Of a stretch of DNA of 64,000 bases, positions 1 to 8,403 are shown piece by piece. The position numbers were made by a program, and so were the translations under genes. The notes under the pieces were generated by a model that ran no database searches, was not told the origin of the DNA, and saw nothing but the letters and a program-made list of their open reading frames with translations. The DNA is from Sphingobium scionense. Lineage in GTDB: Bacteria > Pseudomonadota > Alphaproteobacteria > Sphingomonadales > Sphingomonadaceae. Where the stretch lies: contig NZ_JACIEU010000001.1 in assembly GCF_014197035.1 (NCBI RefSeq), positions 310,001 to 374,000 on the forward strand. Direction: 5' to 3'. Position 1 is the first letter of the stretch. Each line of letters opens with the position of its first letter.

Positions 1-1565
1 TCTGGACCGGCGAAGGCATGCCGGTGCAGCGGTCTGCGATCGGCATTGCCGGCGGACGCATCGCCGCGATCGGCGCAGCGGCGGTCAAGGGGCAGTCGGG
101 CAAGACCACGCGCATCATCGATCTGGGCGGCGCCTTCGTCATGCCCGGCTTCACAGACGCGCACACCCATTTCCTCACCGGCTCCTATCTGCTGAGCCAG
201 CCCAATCTGCGCGAGGCGAAGAGTCCGCAGGAATTTGCCCGCGTCGTCGGCGAGGCCGCCAAGGCACTGAAGCCCGGCCAATGGCTGCAAGGCGGCAGCT
301 GGGACGCGGAACTATGGGGCGGCGAATTGCCCGATCGCAGCTGGATGGACCCGGTGACGCCCAACACCCCGGTCGCGGTGCAGCGGCTGGACCTGCACAT
401 GCTGGCGCTCAATTCGCTGGCGCTGAAACTGGCCGGGATCGACCGCAACACGCCCGATGTGCCCGGCGGCATGATCGTGCGCGACAAGGATGGCAACCCG
501 ACCGGCATCCTGAAGGATGCGGCGATGGACTTGGTCAAGCGCGCCATCCCCGCGCCGACCGACGCCGACAAGGAGGATGCCGCGCGCCGGGGCATCGCCC
601 ATGGCCTGTCCAGGGGCGTGGTCCAGGTCCACACCACCGAACTGGACTGGATCACCCATGACACGCTGCGACGCCTGCGTTCCAAAGGCGAGACCGACAT
701 GCGCTTCTATTCCTTCGTGCCGTTGCAGGACTGGGCGAAGCTCAAGGCGCTGATCGAGGCCGAAGGTCGCGGCGACGACTGGGTCCGCTGGGGCGGGCTG
801 AAGCTGCAATATGACGGATCGCTGGGGTCGCGCACGGCGATGTTCTATCGCCCCTATGACGACGCGCCCGATAATAGCGGCTTCCCGATCCACAAGCGTG
901 CCGATGTCCAGCAATGGACCAACGACGCGGATGCGGCGGGCCTGCAGATCACCATCCACGGCATCGGCGACAAGGCGAATGACGAGGCGCTGGACATCTT
1001 TGCGGCCACCGCCGCGAAGAATGGCAGGCGCGACCGCCGTTTCCGTATCGAACATGCCCAGCATCTGGCGCCGGCCGCGATCCCGCGCTTCGCCCGGCAG
1101 CAGGTCATCGCATCGGTCCAGCCCTATCATGCGATCGACGACGGACGCTGGGCGATCCAGCGGGTCGGCGCCGAGCGGCTGAAGGGCACCTATGCGTTCA
1201 AGTCGCTGCTCGACGCGGGGGCGAAGGTCGCCTTCGGGTCGGACTGGCCGGTGGCGCCGCTCGATCCGCTGACCGGGGTCGCCGCCGCCGTGCTGCGCCA
1301 GACGATCGACGGCGCCAACCCCGGCGGCTGGCTGCCCGAGCAGAAGATCAGCATGCTCCAGGCGCTGCACGCCTATACCGCGACCAACGCCTTTGCCGGT
1401 TTCAGCGACGACCGGATGGGCCTGCTGAAGCCCGGCATGCTGGCCGATTTCGCGGTGCTGGACGCCGATCTGTTCGCGATCGATCCGGCCAGGATCGGCG
1501 CGACCAAGGTGCTGCGCACGATCGTCGGCGGTCGCCAGCGCTTTGGCGAAGGGAGCGACATCTAA
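1..1565 (+). CDS. Amidohydrolase, YtcJ-like (5' end cut by window edge)
   Basis: This is a metal-dependent amidohydrolase of the amidohydrolase_3 (YtcJ-like) type, predicted to hydrolyse an amide or cyclic C-N bond; the substrate is unknown. The frame is open from the first bases and reads WTGEG before the first ATG at 18. That is the usual family N-terminus, so the true start lies upstream and the gene is partial. About 520 residues are visible. The metal-binding HxH lies in FTDAHTHF near residue 45, an IEHAQ motif is present, and the late aspartate motif is FGSDWPVAP near residue 410. A TonB-dependent receptor starts 64 bases downstream, which suggests co-transcription and a shared substrate. 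Family certain; function inferred. Confidence 0.9.
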   Translation, partial: WTGEGMPVQRSAIGIAGGRIAAIGAAAVKGQSGKTTRIIDLGGAFVMPGFTDAHTHFLTGSYLLSQPNLREAKSPQEFARVVGEAAKALKPGQWLQGGSWDAELWGGELPDRSWMDPVTPNTPVAVQRLDLHMLALNSLALKLAGIDRNTPDVPGGMIVRDKDGNPTGILKDAAMDLVKRAIPAPTDADKEDAARRGIAHGLSRGVVQVHTTELDWITHDTLRRLRSKGETDMRFYSFVPLQDWAKLKALIEAEGRGDDWVRWGGLKLQYDGSLGSRTAMFYRPYDDAPDNSGFPIHKRADVQQWTNDADAAGLQITIHGIGDKANDEALDIFAATAAKNGRRDRRFRIEHAQHLAPAAIPRFARQQVIASVQPYHAIDDGRWAIQRVGAERLKGTYAFKSLLDAGAKVAFGSDWPVAPLDPLTGVAAAVLRQTIDGANPGGWLPEQKISMLQALHAYTATNAFAGFSDDRMGLLKPGMLADFAVLDADLFAIDPARIGATKVLRTIVGGRQRFGEGSDI

Positions 1566-1629
1566 CAACAGAGCAAGGGAGAAAGCCGGCCGGAACAAGG
1601 TCGGTTCTCACATCATAAGGGGAATGACA

Positions 1630-3873
1630 ATGAACAGACTGACGCATCTCAAGACTGTGAGTTTCACCGCCATGGCGGCCGCGACCATCTTGTCCGGCAC
1701 CGCCCTTGCCCAGGCCCCGGCCGCCAGCGACAGCGAGACGATCATCGTCACCGCCGGCAAGCGCGACGAGGATATCCGCCAGGTCGCCCTGCCGATCAGC
1801 GCCGTCACCGGCGAGCAGCTCAAGAAGATGAACGCCAACAGCCTGTCGGACTATATCGTCCGCCTGCCCGGCGTCGTGTTCAACGATTACCAGCCCGGCA
1901 TTTCCGAAGTCGTGATCCGCGGCGTCGCCGCCACCACCTATCATGAGCAGGGCCAGACCACGGTCGGCTATTATCTCAACGAAGTGCCGGTGGTGGAGCC
2001 GGGCTTCCCGATCGGCATCCCCGACGTCGACACGTTCGACCTGCAGCGCGTCGAAGTGCTGCGCGGTCCGCAGGGCACGCTGTTCGGCTCCTCGACGCTG
2101 GGCGGCCTCGTCAACTATGTCGCCAATGTCGCCGATCCGTCCAAGGTCGACGCCGCCGCATCGGGCCTGGTTGGCACCACCAAGAATGCCTCGGGCGAAC
2201 TCAACTATGCCGCCAAGGCGATGATCAACATCCCGCTGGTCGCCGACCAGCTGGCGCTGCGCCTGGTCGCGCTGCAGCGGTCGGACGCGGGCTACCTCGA
2301 CAATCCCGGCATCGGCGTGAACGGCTCCAACGATTATCGCACCCGCGGCCTGCGCGGATCGATCGTCGCCAATCTGGGTGAGACGACCAAGGTCACCTAT
2401 CTGTCGAGCTGGCAGGACAGCAAGCTGGACGACCAGACCTATCTCGACCTGGGCAACCCCTATGTCCGCGACCTGCCGCGCGCCGAAACCCAGAAGACGA
2501 AATTCTGGATGAACAGCCTGCGGCTGGACCAGGAAGTCAGCGACATCGCCAACCTGACCGTGCTGGGGTCGATCACCAAGAAGACCAACACCACTATCTT
2601 TTCCTACCCCTATGCCTATGTGACCGGCGTCACCACCGGCGACGGCGCGGCCTATTCGCTGGGCGAGGCCGACGCGCTCATCAAGACGGTGGAGGCGCGC
2701 CTCGCCTCGGCCGGCGACGGTCCGTTCAAATGGCTGGTCGGCGTCAGCTATTTGCAGGCCAAGAAGAACAGCTATGACCAGATCTTCCAGGCCGGTGCCG
2801 CCGACTATATCGACGCCAATCCCGACCTGTTCGGTGGCTATTCCGGTGCGCAACTGACGCCGGGCGACCGCCTCTATGGCTATTTCACCAAGAGCACGAA
2901 CGAGGATTTTGGCGTGTTCGGCGAACTGTCCTACAAGCCGGTGGAGCAGATCGAGATCACGCTGGGCGGTCGCTATTATGACACCACCGCCAAGGCCGAC
3001 GTACTGAACCAGGCGGGTGCGCTGGGCGGTTATGAAGGCGGCTATACGCCGACCGACAGCAGCGGGAGCGTCAACCAGAAGGAAGACGGCTTCCTGCCCA
3101 AGGCGACGATCGCCTGGCGTCCGTCCAAGGACGTCATGGTCTATGCCACCTATTCGCAGGGTTATCGCGTCGGCGGCATCAACCCCAATGCCGGCCTGCT
3201 GCCCAGCATTCCGGAAGCCTATGAGAGCGACAAGGTCAAGAATTACGAAATCGGCGTGAAGGCGCAGACGCCCGACGGCCGCTTCGCCATCGACCTGACC
3301 GGCTTCCACCTCGACTGGAACAATATCCAGGCGCGTCTCTTCGGTCCGGGGCCGTCCTATTATTCCTATGTCGTCAATGCCGGCGGCGCGCGCGTCAATG
3401 GCGTGGAATTTTCCGGCACGGTGAACGTCAACAAGATCGTCCACTTCACCAGCAACGTCACCTGGCAGGATGCGGAGCTGACCGAATTCCTGCCCTATCC
3501 GTTCGACGTTGCGGGGCTGGGCGGCTATGCCAAGGGCACGACGCTGCCGGGTTCGTCCAAATGGTCGATCGCCAATAATCTGACGCTCAGCTTCGCCGAT
3601 GTGACCGGCGCGCCCAGCTTCGACATCGCCCATCGCTACCTCTCGTCGGCGCCGACCAGCTTCGACGATGTCTCGCGCCGTGGCGATTTCAACGTGTTCG
3701 ACCTGCGCGCCTCGGTCAGCCTGGGCGAGAAGGTCCGGCTGATGGCCTTCGCCAACAATGTGTTCGACAAATATGGCGTGCTGAACGCCCCGTTCGCGAA
3801 CGATGCGGCGACGCCGCAGGGCTCGATCATCCGGCCGCGCACCATCGGCCTGCGCGCCGACTGGAGCCTCTAA
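1630..3873 (+). CDS. TonB-dependent receptor
   Basis: This 747-residue outer-membrane receptor would import a scarce or large ligand using TonB energy. The N-terminus has a signal peptide ending ALAQA, then the TonB-box-like stretch SETIIVTAGKR, the plug domain (LRGPQGTLFGSSTLGG near residue 160) and a beta-barrel ending in Leu after LRADWSL. The ATG at 1630 is chosen because AAGGGG at 1617-1622 sits seven bases before it; an ATG two codons earlier is too close to that site. It lies between two amidohydrolase genes on the same strand, so the ligand is probably their substrate or a precursor. The barrel resembles the large catabolic receptors of sphingomonads rather than a clear siderophore receptor. 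Confidence 0.93.
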   Translation: MNRLTHLKTVSFTAMAAATILSGTALAQAPAASDSETIIVTAGKRDEDIRQVALPISAVTGEQLKKMNANSLSDYIVRLPGVVFNDYQPGISEVVIRGVAATTYHEQGQTTVGYYLNEVPVVEPGFPIGIPDVDTFDLQRVEVLRGPQGTLFGSSTLGGLVNYVANVADPSKVDAAASGLVGTTKNASGELNYAAKAMINIPLVADQLALRLVALQRSDAGYLDNPGIGVNGSNDYRTRGLRGSIVANLGETTKVTYLSSWQDSKLDDQTYLDLGNPYVRDLPRAETQKTKFWMNSLRLDQEVSDIANLTVLGSITKKTNTTIFSYPYAYVTGVTTGDGAAYSLGEADALIKTVEARLASAGDGPFKWLVGVSYLQAKKNSYDQIFQAGAADYIDANPDLFGGYSGAQLTPGDRLYGYFTKSTNEDFGVFGELSYKPVEQIEITLGGRYYDTTAKADVLNQAGALGGYEGGYTPTDSSGSVNQKEDGFLPKATIAWRPSKDVMVYATYSQGYRVGGINPNAGLLPSIPEAYESDKVKNYEIGVKAQTPDGRFAIDLTGFHLDWNNIQARLFGPGPSYYSYVVNAGGARVNGVEFSGTVNVNKIVHFTSNVTWQDAELTEFLPYPFDVAGLGGYAKGTTLPGSSKWSIANNLTLSFADVTGAPSFDIAHRYLSSAPTSFDDVSRRGDFNVFDLRASVSLGEKVRLMAFANNVFDKYGVLNAPFANDAATPQGSIIRPRTIGLRADWSL

Positions 3874-3955
3874 CGCCTTGAAGAACAGGGCCGCATCCGC
3901 AAGGTTGCGGCCCCGTTCCCTATCTGCCTTCCTAGCTTCTGACCGAAAGGCCGCA

Positions 3956-6900
3956 ATGCGTTCTCTTGCCTCCCTGATGCTGGGTGCGTCCCTGCTTTGT
4001 GCCCATCCCGCGCTGGCGCAGGACAAGAGCGGGCTGAGCCTGACGCCCACCCGGACGCTGCGCTATGACGCGCATGAGGCAACCTGGATGCAGCCGGACA
4101 TGTCGCCCGATGGCCGGACGATCCTGTTCGACCTGCTGGGCGACATTTATGCGCTCGACGCGGGCGGCGGCACGGCGCGGCCGCTGCTGACCGGCATGGC
4201 GTTCGAGCGCAATCCGGTCTTCTCCCCCGACGGCAAGCAGTTCGCCTTCCTCTCCGACCGGTCGGGCGTCACCAATCTCTGGATCGCCAATGTCGACGGC
4301 ACTGGCCTCAAGCAGCTGTCGCAGGACCAGTCGCTCGCCATCTATGCCTCGCCCGCCTGGTCGCCCGATGGCCGCCATGTCTATGTCTCGCGCACGGTCC
4401 ATTCGATCCTGGCGTTCGAGCTGTTCCTGTATGACCGTGACGGCGGCAGCGGCATCCAGATCACCAAGGCGGGATCGCCCGACAATTGGGACGCGAAGAT
4501 GAATGCCATGGGCGCGGTCGCGACGCCCGACGGCCGCACTCTCTATTATGCGACCAAGCGCGGCCATACCTGGACCGAGAATGACCTGCCCAACTGGTCG
4601 ATCGCGCGCCGCGACCTCAAGACCGGGCAGGACGAGACGATCATCCAGTCGGCCGGCGGAGCGATGCGCCCGGCGCTGTCCCACGACGGCAAGCTGCTCG
4701 CCTATGCCAGCCGAAGCACCGCGAATGGGGGTCAGAAGGACGGACTGCGCCTGCGCAATCTGGAGACCGGCGAGGACAAATGGATCGCCTTTCCGATCGA
4801 CCGGGACGGTCAGGATGGCGGCTATTATGCCGACCTGCTGCCGCGCTTCAGCTTCATGTCGGGCGACAAGGCGATGCTGATCAGCATCGGCGGCGGGATC
4901 AAGCGGCTCGACATCGCATCGGGCAGGATCAGCGACATCCCCTTCACCGCCCCGGTGCAACTGGGCCTCGGCCCGCTGACCCGCGTGCGGCAGACGGAAG
5001 AGACCGGGCCGGTGCGCGTCCGCGTGGTGCAGGCACCGCGCCAGTCGCCCGACGGCGGCAGCGTCGCCTTCACCGCTCTGGGCGGTCTGTATGTCCAGAA
5101 ATTGACAGCGAACATGACACCCAAAAGGCTGGTCGCGGCCGATGCCTTCCAGCCGAGCTGGTCGCCCGACGGCAAGAGCATCGCCTATGTCAGCTGGACC
5201 GCCAAGGATGGCGGCCATGTCTGGACGATCCCGGCTACGGGCGGCACGCCGCGCCGGCTGACCCAGTTCCCGGCCTATTACAGCCAGCCCGTCTTCACCC
5301 CCGACGGCAAGGGCGTGGTGGCGCTGCGCGCGAACCAATATGACCGGCTGCGCACCGCGTCGGAGATCGATCCCGCGCGCCCGACCGACATCATCCACAT
5401 GCCCGCCGGCGGTGGCACAGCACGGCTGATCACCCATGCCATGGGGGCGCGCCAGCCGCAGTTCGGCAGCGAAAGTGACACCCTCTATTTCTACGGCGCC
5501 GGCGGCCTGTCCTCGGTGCCATTGGCGGGCGGCGATCCACAGCCGCTGCTGCGCGTGCTCGCCCATGGCCTGGGCCAATATTTCCCCGGCCCGGCGCCGG
5601 TCGAGGATGTGCGGATCAGCCCGGACGGCAGCCGCGCGCTCATCAAGTCGTTCAGCCAGGCCTATCTGGTCGATATCCCGCCCGCCAATGGCGACGAACC
5701 GGCGACCGTCAATCTCGACACGCCGGCGGTGGCGCGGCGCAAGCTGACACGGGTCGGCGCCGATTTCATCGACTGGGCCGACAAGGGCGCGACCATCACC
5801 TGGTCGGTCGGATCGACCTTCCGCCGCTTGCCGACCGATCAGGCATTGAACGGAGCACCGGGCGCGGCCGAGACGGTGGCGCAGAGCTTCGCCCTGCCGG
5901 TCGAGCTGCCGCGCGATGTGCCGCAGGGCAGCGTCGTGCTGCGCGGCGCGACCGTCATGCCGATGGCGGGCGGGCAGGATGTGATCCGCAATGCCGACAT
6001 CGTCATCACCGACAATCGCATCGTCGCGGTCGGCGCCAGTGGGTCGGTCGCCGTGCCGCAGGGCGCGACGATCCGCGATGTCGGCGGCAAATATATCGTT
6101 CCCGGCTTCGTCGACACCCATGCCCATTGGTTCGAGATACGACGCGGAATCCAGGAACGCGGCCATTGGGACTTTGCCGCGAACTTCGCCTTCGGTGTCA
6201 CCTCCGCGCTCGACCCTCAGCCCTTCACCACCGACATCTTCGCCTATCAGGACATGATCGATGCCGGCATGATGCGGGGACCGCGCGCCTGGTCGACCGG
6301 GCCGGGTGTGTTCGTGAATGCGGAAATCCACAGCAAGCAGGATGCGGTGGACGTCCTCACCCGCTATCGCGACCATTATCGCACCCGGAACATCAAGAGC
6401 TACATGATCGGCGACCGCGCCCAGCGCCAGTTCATGGTCGAGGCGGCGGCGGAACTGGGCATGATGCCCACGACCGAGGGCGCGAGCGACATGGTGCTGA
6501 ACCTGACGCACGCGATCGACGGCTTTTCCGGCAATGAACACAGCATCCCGGTGTCGCCGCTGCGCGAGGATATCGTCCGCCTGTTCGCGCAGAGCCGCAC
6601 CAGCTACACGCCGACCATCCTGGTCGCCTATGGCACCACCCCGGCGCTGTTCGACTTCATCATCAACAAGCGGCCGCAGGATGATGCGAAATGGACCCAT
6701 TTCGTGCCGGCCGGGATCGTCAGCGACAAGCTGCGCAACCGCCACTGGATGCCGCCCGAGGCGCAGAGCTGGCAGCAGATCGCGGCCGATGCGGTGAAGA
6801 TCCAGCGCGCCGGCGGCCTCGTCGGCCTGGGCAGCCATGGCGAGATTCAGGGGCTGGGCTATCAGTGGGAGTTACAGGCCTTCGCTGCCGGTGGGGCGAC

Positions 6901-7171
6901 GCCGATGGAGGCGCTGAAGGCCGCGACGATCGGGTCGGCCGAGGTGATCGGCCATAGCGACGATGTCGGTAGCCTGGAGCCGGGCAAGTTTGCCGACCTG
7001 CTGATCCTGGACGCCGACCCGCTGGCCGACATCGCCAATGCGCAGAAGATCGGCGCGGTGATGAAGAATGGCCGGATTTACGATCCCGCGACGCTGGATG
7101 AAATCTGGCCGACGCCCGCCAGGCTGGCCGAACCCTGGTTCGCGCAGGATGGTGCCACCCCGACGCCCTGA
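3956..7171 (+). CDS. Exported TolB-like propeller / amidohydrolase fusion
   Basis: This 1071-residue protein fuses two modules. A signal peptide ends at HPALAQ, then roughly residues 30-620 carry repeated SPDG blades (WSPDG, FSPDG, FTPDG) of a TolB/PD40 beta-propeller. Residues about 665-1060 form an amidohydrolase domain with the metal-binding HxH in FVDTHAHW near residue 721 and a late SHGEIQGLG segment. Such fusions are periplasmic or outer-surface hydrolases that may act on peptide-like substrates. The start at 3956 is placed directly before the signal peptide; longer starts add an Arg-rich leader that reads through the preceding receptor gene. It is 82 bases downstream of that receptor and ends convergent with a LysR gene. 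Substrate unknown. Confidence 0.88.
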   Translation: MRSLASLMLGASLLCAHPALAQDKSGLSLTPTRTLRYDAHEATWMQPDMSPDGRTILFDLLGDIYALDAGGGTARPLLTGMAFERNPVFSPDGKQFAFLSDRSGVTNLWIANVDGTGLKQLSQDQSLAIYASPAWSPDGRHVYVSRTVHSILAFELFLYDRDGGSGIQITKAGSPDNWDAKMNAMGAVATPDGRTLYYATKRGHTWTENDLPNWSIARRDLKTGQDETIIQSAGGAMRPALSHDGKLLAYASRSTANGGQKDGLRLRNLETGEDKWIAFPIDRDGQDGGYYADLLPRFSFMSGDKAMLISIGGGIKRLDIASGRISDIPFTAPVQLGLGPLTRVRQTEETGPVRVRVVQAPRQSPDGGSVAFTALGGLYVQKLTANMTPKRLVAADAFQPSWSPDGKSIAYVSWTAKDGGHVWTIPATGGTPRRLTQFPAYYSQPVFTPDGKGVVALRANQYDRLRTASEIDPARPTDIIHMPAGGGTARLITHAMGARQPQFGSESDTLYFYGAGGLSSVPLAGGDPQPLLRVLAHGLGQYFPGPAPVEDVRISPDGSRALIKSFSQAYLVDIPPANGDEPATVNLDTPAVARRKLTRVGADFIDWADKGATITWSVGSTFRRLPTDQALNGAPGAAETVAQSFALPVELPRDVPQGSVVLRGATVMPMAGGQDVIRNADIVITDNRIVAVGASGSVAVPQGATIRDVGGKYIVPGFVDTHAHWFEIRRGIQERGHWDFAANFAFGVTSALDPQPFTTDIFAYQDMIDAGMMRGPRAWSTGPGVFVNAEIHSKQDAVDVLTRYRDHYRTRNIKSYMIGDRAQRQFMVEAAAELGMMPTTEGASDMVLNLTHAIDGFSGNEHSIPVSPLREDIVRLFAQSRTSYTPTILVAYGTTPALFDFIINKRPQDDAKWTHFVPAGIVSDKLRNRHWMPPEAQSWQQIAADAVKIQRAGGLVGLGSHGEIQGLGYQWELQAFAAGGATPMEALKAATIGSAEVIGHSDDVGSLEPGKFADLLILDADPLADIANAQKIGAVMKNGRIYDPATLDEIWPTPARLAEPWFAQDGATPTP

Positions 7172-7177
7172 GCCATG

Positions 7178-8074
7178 TCAGCGCGCCGGGCTATCCTCCA
7201 GCACGGTCGCGCGAAACGCCTCGGCCGGCGGCGACAGGGTGCGGTGATGGATCAACCATAGCGAACTGGTGACGGGCGAGGTGAAGCGGCGGTTGACGAC
7301 ATTGTCGACATGCAGCCGCGCCATCGACCGCGCGATCACGGTCGGGCCGAAACCGGCGGAGACAAGGCCCAGCAAGGTCGCCAGGCTGCGCGCCTCATGC
7401 GCGATCCGCGGCACGAAGCCCGCCGCCTCGCACTGGGCGAAGAAATGTTCGGTAAAGCCCGCGCCATTGGGCGCGCCATAAAGAACCAGCGGCTCGCCGG
7501 CGAGATCAGTGATGCTGGGATCGTCTTTGCGCAGCGCCAGCGGATGATCATCGCGCAGCGCCAGCAGCATGTCCTCGGTCAACAGGCAGTGCGACACCAT
7601 GTCCTCGGGCAGGACCGGCGGCAGGAAGTCGCGCACCAGGCCGATGTCGAGCTGATGGTTGCGGACATTCTCGATCTGCTCGTCGCGCCCCTGTTCGCGC
7701 AGGATGAGTTCGACCTGCGGATAGGTCTGGCGAAAGCGATAGAGGGCGCTGGCGATCTGCGGCACGAATGGGCCGGAGGCGGTGAAGCCCAGGCCCAGAT
7801 GGCCGATCTCGCCGCGCTGCGCCCGGCGTGCGGTCTGGCTGGCGCGATCCGCCTGCACCAATGTCGCCCGCGCCTCCGGCTCGAACAGCCGTCCCGCTTC
7901 GGTCAGCCGCACGCGGCGGCTGGTGCGGTCGAACAGGCGCACGCCCAGTTCCTCCTCCAGCGCCCTGATCTGCTGGCTGAGCGGCGGTTGCGATATGCCA
8001 AGCCGCAACGCGGCCCGGCCGAAATGCATTTCCTCGGCAACGGTCAGGAAATAGCGGAGATGGCGAAGATCCAT
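7178..8074 (-). CDS. LysR-family transcriptional regulator
   Basis: A 298-residue LysR regulator. The N-terminal winged helix-turn-helix is clear (MDLRHLRYFLTVAEEMHFGR, then GISQPPLSQQIRALE), and the remainder is a periplasmic-binding-protein-like effector domain. It resembles regulators of aromatic or catabolic genes (BenM/CatM-type N-terminus), but the effector cannot be read from sequence. It ends seven bases from the convergent amidohydrolase fusion gene and is divergent from the RND efflux operon across 329 bases. An 11-bp dyad lies just upstream of its start, typical of autoregulation. Targets could be the efflux operon, the amidohydrolase-receptor cluster or both. Confidence 0.93.
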   Translation of the reverse strand: MDLRHLRYFLTVAEEMHFGRAALRLGISQPPLSQQIRALEEELGVRLFDRTSRRVRLTEAGRLFEPEARATLVQADRASQTARRAQRGEIGHLGLGFTASGPFVPQIASALYRFRQTYPQVELILREQGRDEQIENVRNHQLDIGLVRDFLPPVLPEDMVSHCLLTEDMLLALRDDHPLALRKDDPSITDLAGEPLVLYGAPNGAGFTEHFFAQCEAAGFVPRIAHEARSLATLLGLVSAGFGPTVIARSMARLHVDNVVNRRFTSPVTSSLWLIHHRTLSPPAEAFRATVLEDSPAR

Positions 8075-8084
8075 TGATCCATTC

Positions 8085-8121
8085 GTCTAAAATATCAATC
8101 ATGCCATATTATATATTAGAC
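8085..8121. promoter_or_regulatory. AT-rich dyad, probable LysR operator
   Basis: The arms GTCTAAAATAT (8085-8095) and ATATATTAGAC (8111-8121) are inverted repeats matching at 10 of 11 positions, with a 15-base gap. The site starts 11 bases upstream of the LysR start codon in an AT-rich patch that contrasts with the GC-rich surroundings. LysR regulators commonly bind such interrupted dyads at their own promoters. Binding is inferred. Confidence 0.5.
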
Positions 8122-8403
8122 GCAGAATGTCCAAGGGCGCATGGCCCATCGCGGATGTGGCGGTGGTCCTCATCGTCCCATGGCATGGCGCGCGGATTCG
8201 CCCCCGATCCCGCTGCGCGTGCCGGATTGCGGCCGAAATGCGGATTGCCGTCACATTCATGAATGCGCTTCATAGGCTCATGCCGCCTGCCGCTCTGGCA
8301 ACATGGCTGCAGAACCCGTAAAACAGAGACATTCCTTCAGGAGAGGCGCAAATTTTCGCACCCCGGCATGTTTCCGCCGGGCGATGCGCCCCGGGAGTCG
8401 TGA
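8122..8403. other. Remainder of the gap between LysR and the RND operon
   Basis: Together with the dyad this gap is about 330 bases. No convincing gene was found: the open frames in it lack ribosome-binding sites and family resemblance. It ends with CGGGAG around 8391, a usable ribosome-binding site for the RND gene. A GC-rich palindromic stretch near 8364-8390 (CCGCCGGGCG and flanks) could form a leader hairpin. Promoters for the efflux operon presumably lie here but no clear -35/-10 pair stands out. Confidence 0.4.

Noticed and set aside
1402-4050. Very long open frame on the minus strand (882 codons)
   Set aside because: It is antisense to the receptor gene, has Arg/Gly/Asp/Ala-rich low-complexity composition and no family motif. 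Long antisense frames are a by-product of high-GC codon use.
3932-6838. 968-codon minus-strand frame antisense to the amidohydrolase fusion
   Set aside because: Same composition artefact; the plus-strand gene has a signal peptide, SPDG blades and metal-binding motifs.
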